Under the pieces are notes generated by a model. That model had not been told where the DNA came from. It did not search any database and saw only the letters and a program-made list of their open reading frames with translations. From Enterococcus sp. CSURQ0835 (GTDB lineage: Bacteria > Bacillota > Bacilli > Lactobacillales > Enterococcaceae), in NCBI RefSeq assembly GCF_902706605.1, contig NZ_CACSLH010000008.1, forward strand, positions 42,248-106,247: 64,000 bases of DNA, in the 5' to 3' direction. The position numbers were made by a program, and so were the translations under genes. This document shows positions 53,169-62,583 of this stretch, piece by piece. Each line of letters opens with the position of its first letter. The stretch's first letter is position 1.

Positions 53169-55094
53169 CTAATCCTTCGTTACCCGTTTCTTTTTGGCTT
53201 GCCGATTTAAATAATAAATGATTACTAGGCCGAACAAGATGATTCCGACAATCGTTAAAAGTGTCGCCGGCAAGCTCCCCGTCTTCGGTAACTCTCGCCA
53301 TACTTGTGGTAATCGACGAAGAGCTTGTTTTGCCGCAGGGACTACATTTGTCACCTGTGACCACACCGCCAGCGGTTTAGCTGACGGGTCGTTTCCACCA
53401 CTCGGAGTTTGACCGCCTGGTGTCGTTCCCGTTGGCGGATCGCCAGCTGTTCCCGGCAACTCTGGTTCATCATCGTCTTTGGGATCTGTTGGTACATTGA
53501 CTACTTTGATCTGTTGTTGCCCATATGCAGCTAAACTAGCTTTTGTCCATTCGCTCGGTGCTGGTAACGGCTCGGCGTGGACCATTTGCGGCTCACTTAG
53601 CAACTGATAGCCAGCAGGGGCTTTAAGTTCTTTGATCCAATAATTTTGCCCGGTGGCTGGCAAGCCAACAAAGCGTGCTCGCCCTGTCGTTGCATCAGTC
53701 GTCAGTTGATAATCTTCATAACTTGTATCGTTGAGCGTTTGCGCATAGCCAGCTTGTTCTGGCGTTTTGATCGCCACTACTTTCGTCAAATCTTTTTTGC
53801 CGTTGGTGCGGCCATATTTCACTCGGATAAATTTATTATCAGTCGCATTTTTTTTACTGGTCGTGATCGCAAAAGCCGCGGCCAGTGGTTGTTCATTTTC
53901 GTTTTGTTTGATCACGGTCACTTCCACTAGCGGCACAAGCGTTTGATTCGTTGGTTTTTCACTTGTTTGACCGTGGTTGTTCGTAAACGTTACCCACGCG
54001 GTATTTTCGATCACATTGCCAGCCGCATCAGTGTTACTTGTTTGCGCTTGTTCATTGATCGTCGCTTTGAAGGTCACCGCCAGACGCTCGATTTTGTGGT
54101 TTGCTAAGTACATTCGGCCAGCTTCCGTAAAGATGACGGTAAATTTTTGCCCCTCAACAGCAACACGCCATAATTCCTCTGTAGCTTTTTGCGGGATCGT
54201 TTTGATTTTTCCGGCTACATCGGTCACCAATTCAACTTTTTTCGTCGGTTCGCCAGGCAAAAGTCGCGCTTCTGCTACACCGATCGTATCTTTTAATAAA
54301 GTATGTCCGATCGGCAATTCGTCCCAAAGCTCAAACCGCTGATAGTGATCGATATTTTCCGGCACCGCCGTTGAGATCTGATACTCGACAGTTTCACCGA
54401 TCGCCGGGTCTTGAGCGGTATAATCTTTGATCAGTTCATTGCCTTTATTTTTCGGATAAACATGCACATCTTGGCTCCACTTATCGCCAATCGGTAAAGG
54501 AACAGAAACGACGATCGGCTCTACCGCAAATTCCAGTGGCACTGGTTGCCCATCACTTGCTTTACGGGGATCAGATTGCGCCAAATTTTCTAACACTAAA
54601 TACTGTCCTGCAACGAGCTCTTTAAATTTCAATTCCCCCGCTGGTTCGCGAGCAGTCTGACCACCTTTTTCATACCCTGAAACGACTTGCAGCCGATACT
54701 GATAAATCGTCGCGCCGGTTTGTGCATTGACTGTCCAATTTCCTTGTGATGAACTGACGTTGACTTGATAGCGAACTGCTTCCCCATTTGGAATCTGAAC
54801 AGGTGTGTCTGCTTTTTTCCACGTCTGCCCTCGATCTTTTGATACTTGTAACAACTCGCCGATGCGATAAAGATCAAATTGGACCCCGGCTAGCGGAATC
54901 GCTTCATCCGGCAGTTGGCCATTCGAGCTGCCATCGCCGGCTTCTCCTACTGCGACTCCTTCAGGCAAATAATATTTATGGATCGTCAGGTCGCCTTTTT
55001 CCGGTTTGGCACTTGTTAATTGTTGGGCTAAGGCAGAAGGGCCACCAATCAAAATCGCACTTAGTACTAAACAGACTATGATCAATTTTTTCAT
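53169..55094 (-). CDS. Pilin with VYPK motif and LPKTG (second pilin)
   Basis: A 641-residue secreted pilin: signal peptide to about residue 24, pilin motif WSQDVHVYPKNK (Lys215), several isopeptide-type Ig domains, E-box IKELKAPAGY near 495, a Pro/Gly-rich spacer, and LPKTG at 602 with hydrophobic helix and basic tail. The pilin-motif lysine is the usual attack point for the next subunit's sorting signal. Whether this is a second backbone or a base/minor subunit cannot be told from sequence. Confidence 0.92.
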   Translation of the reverse strand: MKKLIIVCLVLSAILIGGPSALAQQLTSAKPEKGDLTIHKYYLPEGVAVGEAGDGSSNGQLPDEAIPLAGVQFDLYRIGELLQVSKDRGQTWKKADTPVQIPNGEAVRYQVNVSSSQGNWTVNAQTGATIYQYRLQVVSGYEKGGQTAREPAGELKFKELVAGQYLVLENLAQSDPRKASDGQPVPLEFAVEPIVVSVPLPIGDKWSQDVHVYPKNKGNELIKDYTAQDPAIGETVEYQISTAVPENIDHYQRFELWDELPIGHTLLKDTIGVAEARLLPGEPTKKVELVTDVAGKIKTIPQKATEELWRVAVEGQKFTVIFTEAGRMYLANHKIERLAVTFKATINEQAQTSNTDAAGNVIENTAWVTFTNNHGQTSEKPTNQTLVPLVEVTVIKQNENEQPLAAAFAITTSKKNATDNKFIRVKYGRTNGKKDLTKVVAIKTPEQAGYAQTLNDTSYEDYQLTTDATTGRARFVGLPATGQNYWIKELKAPAGYQLLSEPQMVHAEPLPAPSEWTKASLAAYGQQQIKVVNVPTDPKDDDEPELPGTAGDPPTGTTPGGQTPSGGNDPSAKPLAVWSQVTNVVPAAKQALRRLPQVWRELPKTGSLPATLLTIVGIILFGLVIIYYLNRQAKKKRVTKD

Positions 55095-55112
55095 CTTTGC
55101 CCTCCTCCTTTT

Positions 55113-55937
55113 TTAAACCGCTTGCCGTTTGTTGCGGATTCTCAGCACAATATTTAACAGCACCATCAAAAATGTCGTAATAATTGCAACGATGATCAGA
55201 CGTTTTTGCTCAGCTGTCATCGTGTTGACCGGCTTGATATTCGCTTTTTTAGCGGGGCTATACGGTATGCGATGGCCCCGGACCAGTAAGCGATGCGTGT
55301 TGATCCCATAAGGCGTACACGTCAAAAGCGTCACCAAGTCGCGTCCTTTTTCTACTTTCAAATGATCGGTCTCACTGGGCTTCACAACTAAGATCTGATC
55401 GACTTCATAAGCTAATGTCTTGCCCAAAACTTTCAAATAAAATTGATCGCCTTTGACTAGCTCCGTCAAATTGGTAAAAATTTTTGTATGGGACAGTCCT
55501 GTATGTCCAGTCATGACTGCATGACGACTTTTGCCGCCAATCGGTAAAGTCGAACCTTCCAAATGTCCCACGGCTTTTTGTAAAACTTTTTCACCTGTCC
55601 CGTGATAGATCGGTAACTCGACTTTGATCTTCGGGATCTCGATCGTTGCCATCTGCCCTTTATAATTCAACACGTCATAATAATTTTCCGGCATCACGAC
55701 ACCAGAACCGGGAATAAATGGATCATGGACCGGCGAACCAGTCAAATTCTCATTATAAATCTCAGCTTGCCGCCACATTTTTTTGACTAATGCCGGATCA
55801 AGCGCTTTAGCTTGCGCATGATAATCCTGACTGACATAAGACCCATTTTTATCATTCAAATAACTGCTGATGTGAGGGTAAGCCAAAGCGGTGAGCCCAA
55901 TCAATAAGGCGATCACACTAAAAATCTTACGCTTCAA
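55113..55937 (-). CDS. srtC: Class C pilin sortase (first in operon)
   Basis: A 274-residue paralogue of the sortase at 52317-53156, with DPF lid (72-74), His145, Cys207, Arg216 and two membrane helices. It lies between the two pilin genes. The high similarity indicates duplication, possibly with division of labour between pilins. Confidence 0.95.
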   Translation of the reverse strand: MKRKIFSVIALLIGLTALAYPHISSYLNDKNGSYVSQDYHAQAKALDPALVKKMWRQAEIYNENLTGSPVHDPFIPGSGVVMPENYYDVLNYKGQMATIEIPKIKVELPIYHGTGEKVLQKAVGHLEGSTLPIGGKSRHAVMTGHTGLSHTKIFTNLTELVKGDQFYLKVLGKTLAYEVDQILVVKPSETDHLKVEKGRDLVTLLTCTPYGINTHRLLVRGHRIPYSPAKKANIKPVNTMTAEQKRLIIVAIITTFLMVLLNIVLRIRNKRQAV

Positions 55938-56016
55938 ACCAATCCCTCCCCGCTACTATGTAAGACGCCAAGGCAGGTCCTAAAAACTAAAGACCTACCT
56001 CATCCGTCGTATGCAA

Positions 56017-57672
56017 CTACGCTTTCTTATCTTTTTTCTTATTCATGGAAGACATGATCCCTAGACCTAACATCACGATCCCTAAAATCGTAAGCAAAAT
56101 CGTGAGCCAGCTACCGGTTTTGGGTAGTTCAAAGCCACGTTTATTGACAATTTTATCAGTCTTTAGAATATGCTGAACTGTTTTTGATTCATCATATTCT
56201 TTAAAAGTGACTTTTATCGGGTTACCAAGTAAGTTGTAGTCTTTTGGTGCTTTCGTTTCCACTAGCCAATAAGATAGCGGGGTCTTAGTTGCATCATCAG
56301 CATGACTAACCATCCCTCGAAAGGTTGGGAAGTACCATTGTCCACCATCATCTACTGGACTATTCAAACCAGTACGTACGATCCATGGAATCGCTGTATC
56401 ATAGCCTGCTTCACCTGGACGAACAATCCGGGTAATTTTCCCTTCACTATTAACTTCAACCTTCAAATAATTCTTAGCTTTGGCATTGGCTTCTGTATCA
56501 GCAATTTGAAATTCAGCCCCAGCTAACCCACCGTCTTTTTCATCAACTTTATTAGGCTCAATTTCACCGATATTAACTTCTGTTTCCTCAGAATCTTTAT
56601 CTGTAACAACATCATTCTCATCAGTAAATTCGACATTGACCTTGTTTTCTACGATATTAACATTCCCACCACCAGCAGCTATTTTGTCATAAATTTTTTC
56701 ATTGATCCTCGTCTCAAATTCAACGATCATGCCTTCCCAACCGTCCAGTGCTGCAAAACCAGAGGATGTAATGTCAATTTTGATTGTATTCCCATTTAGA
56801 TTGCTTATAAAATTACCAATTGTTAACTTCTCTTCTGGAGTTGATTTTATCCAGTTTCCATTTGAGTCCTTTTCAGCTTTGTAAATAACTACTGAGGAAT
56901 CAATATAAGTTAGCGCCTCGTCGAGTTTATCCGTTATTGTTAACTGTTTATAATCTTTAATATCACTTGGCAGCTCAACATCAATTTTCCATTTAACTAT
57001 TTTACCAACATCATATGACGGTGCTTCGGGAGTTTTGACAACTTCTGTTGATTGATTTTTTGGATACACATGAACATCAGTAATCCATTTTTCATAGTTT
57101 TCCGGATCAGTCATGGGCACATCTACCACAAAAGGATTGACTGGCTTTGTGATTGATACTTCAACGCCATTGACTTTAGGTGAGTCAGTTATTTTACTCA
57201 AGTTTTCAACTACAAAATATTGACCGCGATTTAAATTATCAAATTTTAAACTACCATCAGCCTCTGTTTTACCTTCCTTAACTGTTCCTAAAGTATAATA
57301 GTAAGTGTCCGTCCCATTAGTAACTTTCAATTTTCCATTATCTAAAGAATAGATCCACTTAAGGCTTGATAAGCCGGCGTTACCAGGAACTTGAGCGGGT
57401 GCACTACCTTCTGGTCCCGTAATTTGATACACATCAAACGGTACATTCTCAATCGGCTGTGTTAATTCGTTTAGTACATCCTGATTAGTAATCTCCTTAC
57501 CATTCGCAATCCCTCCAGGAACTCCCTTTTCATCATACATATACTTATGGATCGTTAGGCTCCCTCTATCTGGCGCCAATGAATCATTCGCCGCACTTGC
57601 CCCCATCGCCGCTCCCAACAATGTACTGCCCACCATGAACAGTATCGCGAATAATTGAATTATCTTTTTCAT
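56017..57672 (-). CDS. Backbone-type pilin with VYPK motif and LPKTG (first pilin)
   Basis: A 551-residue secreted pilin: signal peptide to about residue 27, WITDVHVYPKNQ (Lys205), isopeptide-type domains, E-box LVETKAPKDY near 470 and LPKTG at 516 with hydrophobic helix and KKKDKK tail. As the first gene, just before a sortase C, it is the likeliest major shaft subunit. The ATG at 57672 follows AAAGGAG. A second in-frame ATG at 57726 with its own GAGAGGAG would add 18 residues before the signal peptide. Confidence 0.92.
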   Translation of the reverse strand: MKKIIQLFAILFMVGSTLLGAAMGASAANDSLAPDRGSLTIHKYMYDEKGVPGGIANGKEITNQDVLNELTQPIENVPFDVYQITGPEGSAPAQVPGNAGLSSLKWIYSLDNGKLKVTNGTDTYYYTLGTVKEGKTEADGSLKFDNLNRGQYFVVENLSKITDSPKVNGVEVSITKPVNPFVVDVPMTDPENYEKWITDVHVYPKNQSTEVVKTPEAPSYDVGKIVKWKIDVELPSDIKDYKQLTITDKLDEALTYIDSSVVIYKAEKDSNGNWIKSTPEEKLTIGNFISNLNGNTIKIDITSSGFAALDGWEGMIVEFETRINEKIYDKIAAGGGNVNIVENKVNVEFTDENDVVTDKDSEETEVNIGEIEPNKVDEKDGGLAGAEFQIADTEANAKAKNYLKVEVNSEGKITRIVRPGEAGYDTAIPWIVRTGLNSPVDDGGQWYFPTFRGMVSHADDATKTPLSYWLVETKAPKDYNLLGNPIKVTFKEYDESKTVQHILKTDKIVNKRGFELPKTGSWLTILLTILGIVMLGLGIMSSMNKKKDKKA

Positions 57673-57803
57673 GGCTCTGCTCCTTTCTTTTCCTCCATCC
57701 TTGTAGCAACATCTATTGTTATTCATAGTCATTCTCCTCTCAAAAAACAGTCATTTTCATTTCAAAAACTGTCAAAACATTTTATTTTATTGGATATATT
57801 AGA

Positions 57804-57832
57804 ATTGTAATATATTTTTAAACAAAACTCAA
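57804..57832 (-). promoter_or_regulatory. Predicted pilus operon promoter
   Basis: TTGAGT, 17 bases, TACAAT. The leader to the first pilin is about 125 bases. A TTGACA at about 57773 lacks a good -10. Confidence 0.65.
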
Positions 57833-58116
57833 ATGAAATCTTCATTTATTTCAAAGTCTACAAATACCTATTTAAAAGGTTTTATGCACTAAAAATCAAT
57901 ATGAATTTTCTGAAAACTCAAACACAACGTTCGTATTTACGTTATTTTGAAAAAATATTTAAAATTGTTTTTTAATTTAACGAACTATTAATTAATGTTA
58001 TTTTGCTTATAGGTTCCTTAAAAATAATATTACTTTTTTTGGAATAGCTTTCACTTTTTTCCGCCACTTATAATAACCAACTGTATTTTTTTATTGAAAA
58101 TGATTAGATCTAAAGG
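57833..58116. other. AT-rich region upstream of the pilus operon
   Basis: About 280 bases of markedly AT-rich DNA with no open frame, SD or clear hairpin. It may bind a pilus regulator, but none is encoded nearby. Nothing more specific is seen. Confidence 0.4.
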
Positions 58117-58149
58117 CAAAAAAAAACTGACTTAGACAAGCTAAGTCAG
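58117..58149 (-). terminator. Terminator after the NUDIX gene
   Basis: CTGACTTAG pairs with CTAAGTCAG around CTTGT on minus, then a run of nine T. It separates the NUDIX gene from the pilus operon. Confidence 0.92.
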
Positions 58150-58593
58150 CTATTTTTTCAGTTTTCGCTTGATAAATTTCTCGATGCGAAACCTATATTT
58201 ATTTTCTTTAAAACGAATCCGAACCGGATAACGGCCAGATAAGTAATCATTAATCTGTTTGCGTCGCTCTGGCAAAAGATTCAAAGGCGGATTCTCAAGA
58301 TCAAAAAAATCAAACGCCGCATAATAAGGCGCATACATCGCGCTTTGCGATTTTTTTTCTTGACCGTGGTAGATGTACGTCACATCTTCATGAAATTCTT
58401 TCGTGTAGATGCCGATCAATTCCTTGATCTCACTTTCAAATCCCAATTCTTCCCGCACGATCCGTTTGATTCCTTCACGCTCAGACTCGTCAGGTCGTAG
58501 TGGTCCGCCGGGTAGATCCCAAAATGGAACACCTGGTTTTCTAACGAGCAAGACCAATCCATTGCGTACGATCATGGCATAGGCTTTTTTCAT
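58150..58593 (-). CDS. NUDIX hydrolase
   Basis: A 147-residue NUDIX-fold protein. The box is GGPLRPDESEREGIKRIVREELGFE; against the consensus GX5EX7REUXEEXGU it keeps REELGF and the early Glu. It should hydrolyse a nucleoside diphosphate derivative; the substrate is unknown. The SD is weak (GTAGTGTG). It ends in a strong terminator and lies downstream of mgtE. Confidence 0.8.
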   Translation of the reverse strand: MKKAYAMIVRNGLVLLVRKPGVPFWDLPGGPLRPDESEREGIKRIVREELGFESEIKELIGIYTKEFHEDVTYIYHGQEKKSQSAMYAPYYAAFDFFDLENPPLNLLPERRKQINDYLSGRYPVRIRFKENKYRFRIEKFIKRKLKK

Positions 58594-58669
58594 TTTTCAC
58601 ACTACTTTCGGCTTATGTCTTAGGAGTACTTTACACGGAAATATCGTTCACTGCAAGTGCGCGGCTACC

Positions 58670-60043
58670 TCAGCTTCCGATAAATCGTTCCATGAACATG
58701 CTGGCGATATTAAAATAAATCAAGACACTGGTCAGATCACTCAGCGTAGTGATGAACGGGCCGCTGGCAACTGCTGGATCAAATCCGATTTTTTCCATCA
58801 CCATCGGAATCAGACTGCCGGCTAAAGTCGCGACTGTGATTGCCGCCATCATCGCCGAACCGATCACAAACCCTAAAGTAAAGTTATGCTTCCAGATCCC
58901 GACGATCAAAAAAATCGTGATTCCAGTGACTAGTCCCGTCACCAGTCCTGTCAAAATCTCACCGATGATCAATTTCACAAAATTATTATCTTTATCGTCA
59001 TTGATCGCTAGTCGGCGCACCGCTACGGCAAGTGATTGGGTTCCCGCATTTCCCGCAGTCCCGGTGATCAGCGAGATGAATACCGCGAGAATACTCGCTT
59101 TACTGACAAGTTCTTCATAATGATTGATCAAAGTAGCTGTTGCCATCCCTAAAAATAATAAAGTGATCAACCACGGCAATCGCCGAGAAGCGGCTTTGAC
59201 TGGATTTTCGTCGACTTCTTCGACATTGACCCCGGCTAGTCCGGAGTAATCGCTGGCAGCTTCGTCATCGATAACGTCGATGATATCATCGACCGTCACG
59301 ATCCCCAGCAAGTGATCTTCGTAATCAGTGACTGGCAGTGCTAAGAAATCATAATCCCGAAATGTTTGGGCGACATCTTCTTGGTCATCACCGACATGCA
59401 CCGAGATCACCCGCTCACTCATGACATCAGAGACCATCGTATCATCGTCATTGATGATCAGATCCCGCAGTGAAATTACTCCGACCAATTGATTTTCGGT
59501 ATTGACAACATACGTATAATAAATCGTTTCCGCGATCTGAGCTTCACCTTTTAAGACGTACATCGCCGAGCGTACCGTTTGATTGGCTACGATGGAAACA
59601 TATTCCGTGGTCATCAAAGAGCCGGCCGTATCATCCTCGTAATGCAGTAGATCTTTGACTTCATTGGCATGGTCAGGCTTCATCAACGCTAAAAATTTAG
59701 CGACTTGCTTTTTGTCTAGTTCGTTTAAAAGATCGACCGCATTATCGGTATACATTTCAGATAGCATGGCCGCCGCGTATTGAGGACGCATCTCCGCAAG
59801 ATATTCTTCCATATGTTCATCGTCTTCTTCAATCACGTCAAACATATCGGCAAGCTCTTTAGGTGACAGATAAGAATAGACCTGCTGACGATCTTTTTTT
59901 TCTAACGACTGATAAAATTGTCCTTGATCATAAATATGCATCTCCAAAAAATGCTCGCGAAACTCCTGCAGATCATTGTTGCGCAGTTCCGTCAGCAATT
60001 GTTGGAAATGTTCTTCTAGTTCTTCTTGGGTCTCATCCATCAT
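58670..60043 (-). CDS. mgtE: MgtE-family magnesium transporter
   Basis: Magnesium channel/transporter, about 457 residues. The cytosolic N-domain (EELEEHFQQLLTEL, LLNELDKKQVAKFLALM) and a CBS pair (about 135-260; DDTAGSLMTTEYVS, FLALPVTDYEDHLLGIVTVDDI) act as the Mg gate. Five membrane helices follow (about 290-455) with the pore segment GNAGTQSLAVAVRR. The start is one of GTG 60049, ATG 60043 or ATG 60040, all served by GAGGTG. It follows the rluD-type gene by seven bases. Confidence 0.94.
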   Translation of the reverse strand: MMDETQEELEEHFQQLLTELRNNDLQEFREHFLEMHIYDQGQFYQSLEKKDRQQVYSYLSPKELADMFDVIEEDDEHMEEYLAEMRPQYAAAMLSEMYTDNAVDLLNELDKKQVAKFLALMKPDHANEVKDLLHYEDDTAGSLMTTEYVSIVANQTVRSAMYVLKGEAQIAETIYYTYVVNTENQLVGVISLRDLIINDDDTMVSDVMSERVISVHVGDDQEDVAQTFRDYDFLALPVTDYEDHLLGIVTVDDIIDVIDDEAASDYSGLAGVNVEEVDENPVKAASRRLPWLITLLFLGMATATLINHYEELVSKASILAVFISLITGTAGNAGTQSLAVAVRRLAINDDKDNNFVKLIIGEILTGLVTGLVTGITIFLIVGIWKHNFTLGFVIGSAMMAAITVATLAGSLIPMVMEKIGFDPAVASGPFITTLSDLTSVLIYFNIASMFMERFIGS

Positions 60044-60050
60044 TTTCACC

Positions 60051-60944
60051 TCATATCTCTTTTGCGATTTTTTCCATATCAGCCGCTAATGGTAATTCAA
60101 AATGTAGCGCTTCATTGGTAAACGGATGGATAAATGCCAGCTGATAACAGTGCAGTGCTTGGCGGGTGATACCACGATCTAATGCCCCACCATAAAGTTC
60201 ATCGCCTAGCAATGGGCAACCCAGCGCAGCAAAATGAACGCGAATCTGATGCGTCCGCCCACTATGTAATTTGATATCGACTAGCGCTAAGGCCGTGTTT
60301 CTTTTTTCAAGCCAGTATTCTGTCTGAGCGCTTTGTCCATCTGGCGTCACTTGACGTTTCAAAAGTGACGTATAATCCCGCCCGATAGGAAGGTCGATCA
60401 AGTCATGGGTTTTCAATGCTTCAATCCGGCCGGAAACCAGCGCGCGGTATTTTTTTGTTACTTGCCGTTTACGCAGCTCTTGATCAAACTTTGCGTGTGC
60501 AAAACCATGTTTGGCAAAAAGCATCAGACCAGATGTATCTCGATCCAGTCGGGTCACTACATGGATGACTTGATTTTTATAGTCTTGCCGCACATAATAG
60601 CCTTTGACACGATTCGCCATCGTCCCACGCGGATGATATTGCGCCGGAATCGAAGCGATGCCAGCTGGCTTATTGACGATCAAAAGATGATCATCTTCAT
60701 AGACGATCGTAATCGGTTCATCATCAGCTAACAAGGTCTCATGAGCTGCCTCATCAGGAATCACAACAGTTACCATATCATGTGCACGTAAAGAAAACAA
60801 GACGTTCTCTTCTTTCCCGTTGACAAAGATTTGACCGCCTTGAAACTTGATTTTCGCTAATAATTTTTTGGAGATCCCTTGCTGTTTTAAAAAAGTTCGG
60901 ACGAGTAACGGCTCGTCATATGGATACATCCAGTTAAATTCCAA
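60051..60944 (-). CDS. RluD-family pseudouridine synthase
   Basis: A 297-residue RluA/RluD-type enzyme. The N-terminal S4-like part (ISKKLLAKIKFQGGQIFVNG) is followed by the catalytic motif VTRLDRDTSGLMLFAK (Asp nucleophile) and the conserved LHSGRTHQIRVHFA. It isomerises uridine in rRNA or tRNA; which base cannot be said. It is six bases downstream of nadK. Confidence 0.93.
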   Translation of the reverse strand: MEFNWMYPYDEPLLVRTFLKQQGISKKLLAKIKFQGGQIFVNGKEENVLFSLRAHDMVTVVIPDEAAHETLLADDEPITIVYEDDHLLIVNKPAGIASIPAQYHPRGTMANRVKGYYVRQDYKNQVIHVVTRLDRDTSGLMLFAKHGFAHAKFDQELRKRQVTKKYRALVSGRIEALKTHDLIDLPIGRDYTSLLKRQVTPDGQSAQTEYWLEKRNTALALVDIKLHSGRTHQIRVHFAALGCPLLGDELYGGALDRGITRQALHCYQLAFIHPFTNEALHFELPLAADMEKIAKEI

Positions 60945-60950
60945 AATCGT

Positions 60951-61754
60951 TTAATCCTCTCTAATAAAGGCATCTTTTACGCGATGCCAAAAATGCATAT
61001 GCCGCAATGACGCAAAATGGATGCGTTCTTTAGCGACTTTATAACTGACTGACGCGATCTTTTCATCTGACAAATCCAACTGATCGATCGTCACTAAATG
61101 ATGGCCATCACTTCGCAAACGGATCTCTACCCATTCTTCTGCCCCGATAATGATTGGTGAGCCCAGTGTTCGAAAGACGCGATTGTTCAACGAAGCGATC
61201 TCCGTTAGCTGGATCGCATTGAAACTCGGATGGACGACCGCACCACCGACACTTTTGTTGTAGGCTGTCGAACCAGTCGGCGTCGAGATCGACAAGCCAT
61301 CTCCACGAAAAGTTTCAAACAATTCATCTTTAATGTAAACATCCCCCACCATCGTCCGGCTTCCCCGCCGGATCGTGGATTCATTCATGGCTAAAAAATG
61401 TTTCTTGCGTCCATCTGCGTAACTGAGCTGCACATCTAACAGCGGATAGCTCACGCTTTTATCTCGGTCACTGCAAAGCCCATCGACTAATTCTTGCAAT
61501 TCATAATCCCGCCAATCGGTATAAAAACCTAAGTGACCGGTATGCACGCCTAAGAAACGAACCGAATCTAAGCGGTGGCTGTAGCGATGAAAAGCAGACA
61601 GCAATGTCCCATCGCCACCGACTGTGATCACAAGTTCAGGATCACGTTCGACCACTTCAATGCCTGAATTTTGTTTCAACAATTCCCGCAATTGAGCGGT
61701 CACATTTTGCGACTTCTCTTCATTATTATGGATGATCGCTACACGCATCGTCAT
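60951..61754 (-). CDS. nadK: NAD kinase
   Basis: Makes NADP from NAD. 267 residues with VITVGGDGTLLSAFH (GGDG motif), LAMNESTIRR (NE/D motif) and the glycine-rich TGSTAYNKSVGG. Its ATG overlaps the relQ stop (ATGA), so translation is coupled. A second ATG two codons later (MRVAII) is possible but is farther from the SD. Confidence 0.96.
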   Translation of the reverse strand: MTMRVAIIHNNEEKSQNVTAQLRELLKQNSGIEVVERDPELVITVGGDGTLLSAFHRYSHRLDSVRFLGVHTGHLGFYTDWRDYELQELVDGLCSDRDKSVSYPLLDVQLSYADGRKKHFLAMNESTIRRGSRTMVGDVYIKDELFETFRGDGLSISTPTGSTAYNKSVGGAVVHPSFNAIQLTEIASLNNRVFRTLGSPIIIGAEEWVEIRLRSDGHHLVTIDQLDLSDEKIASVSYKVAKERIHFASLRHMHFWHRVKDAFIRED

Positions 61755-62392
61755 TTGAGTTCACGTCCTTTATTTCCCCGACCATACGAAAAGAGATGTT
61801 GCGCTTCTTGGATCTCATCGCGGATACTCGACATCTCACCATCTAATTGATACGCGGCTTCTGCGGCGCGCAACAAGCGTTCGCTGATGTCATCGGGAAT
61901 CTCTCCTTGGTATTTATAATTCAAGGAATGTTCGATCGTCGCCCAAAAATTCATCGCCAGTGTTCGGATCTGAATCTCCGCTAGTAACTTTTTTTCGCCT
62001 TCTAACATTTGGACCGGATACTCGATCACTAAATGATACGACCGATACCCGCTCGCTTTGCGATTGGTGATATAATCCCGCTCTTGGATAATCGTCATAT
62101 CTTTGCGACTGCGTAAGATCTCGACGACTTGATGGATATCTTCTACAAACTGACACATGATCCGCATGCCAGCCATATCCGACATTTCAGTTTCTAACCG
62201 ATCTAGCGGGATCCCGCGTAATTTTGCTTTATTTAAAATACTTTCTACTGGTTTGACACGTCCGGTCACGAATTCGATCGGCACATGGTCATCGCGATCA
62301 CGGTACTGTTTGCGCAGACCGCGTAATTTGATTTTCAACTCTGCCACCGCTAAATCATACGGCGCTAAAAATGCTTCCCAATCTCTTTCCAT
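61751..62392 (-). CDS. relQ: RelQ, small alarmone synthetase
   Basis: Single-domain (p)ppGpp synthetase, 213 residues. It has VPIEFVTGRVKPVESIL, DMAGMRIMCQFVEDI, RDYITNRKASGYRSYHL and the base-stacking/ATP segments up to EIQIRTLAMNFWATIEHSLNYK. The hydrolase domain is absent, as expected of RelQ. It heads the relQ-nadK-rluD-mgtE unit known from enterococci. GTGAGGGA precedes the ATG. Confidence 0.95.
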   Translation of the reverse strand: MERDWEAFLAPYDLAVAELKIKLRGLRKQYRDRDDHVPIEFVTGRVKPVESILNKAKLRGIPLDRLETEMSDMAGMRIMCQFVEDIHQVVEILRSRKDMTIIQERDYITNRKASGYRSYHLVIEYPVQMLEGEKKLLAEIQIRTLAMNFWATIEHSLNYKYQGEIPDDISERLLRAAEAAYQLDGEMSSIRDEIQEAQHLFSYGRGNKGRELK

Positions 62393-62502
62393 CTATTGTC
62401 CCTCACTTCTTTTTCATCGGTTTTATCTTATCATAATTTTTCTTTTTAAAGAAACTACTGTGATACGAGTTTTACCAATTATTACAATCATTTTACAGCT
62501 GA

Positions 62503-62539
62503 AAAATGACACGGCTTATCATTTGCCTTGTGTCATTTT
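62503..62539. other. Inverted repeat in the relQ / CYTH gene divergent region
   Basis: AAAATGACAC pairs perfectly with GTGTCATTTT (10 bases) around a 17-base loop. On the plus strand it ends in TTTTATATG and resembles a weak terminator or attenuator before the CYTH gene; it could also be an operator. Confidence 0.5.
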
Positions 62540-62583
62540 ATATGCCAATATAGATATGAATAAGTCGGTAAGTAGGTGTTTTG

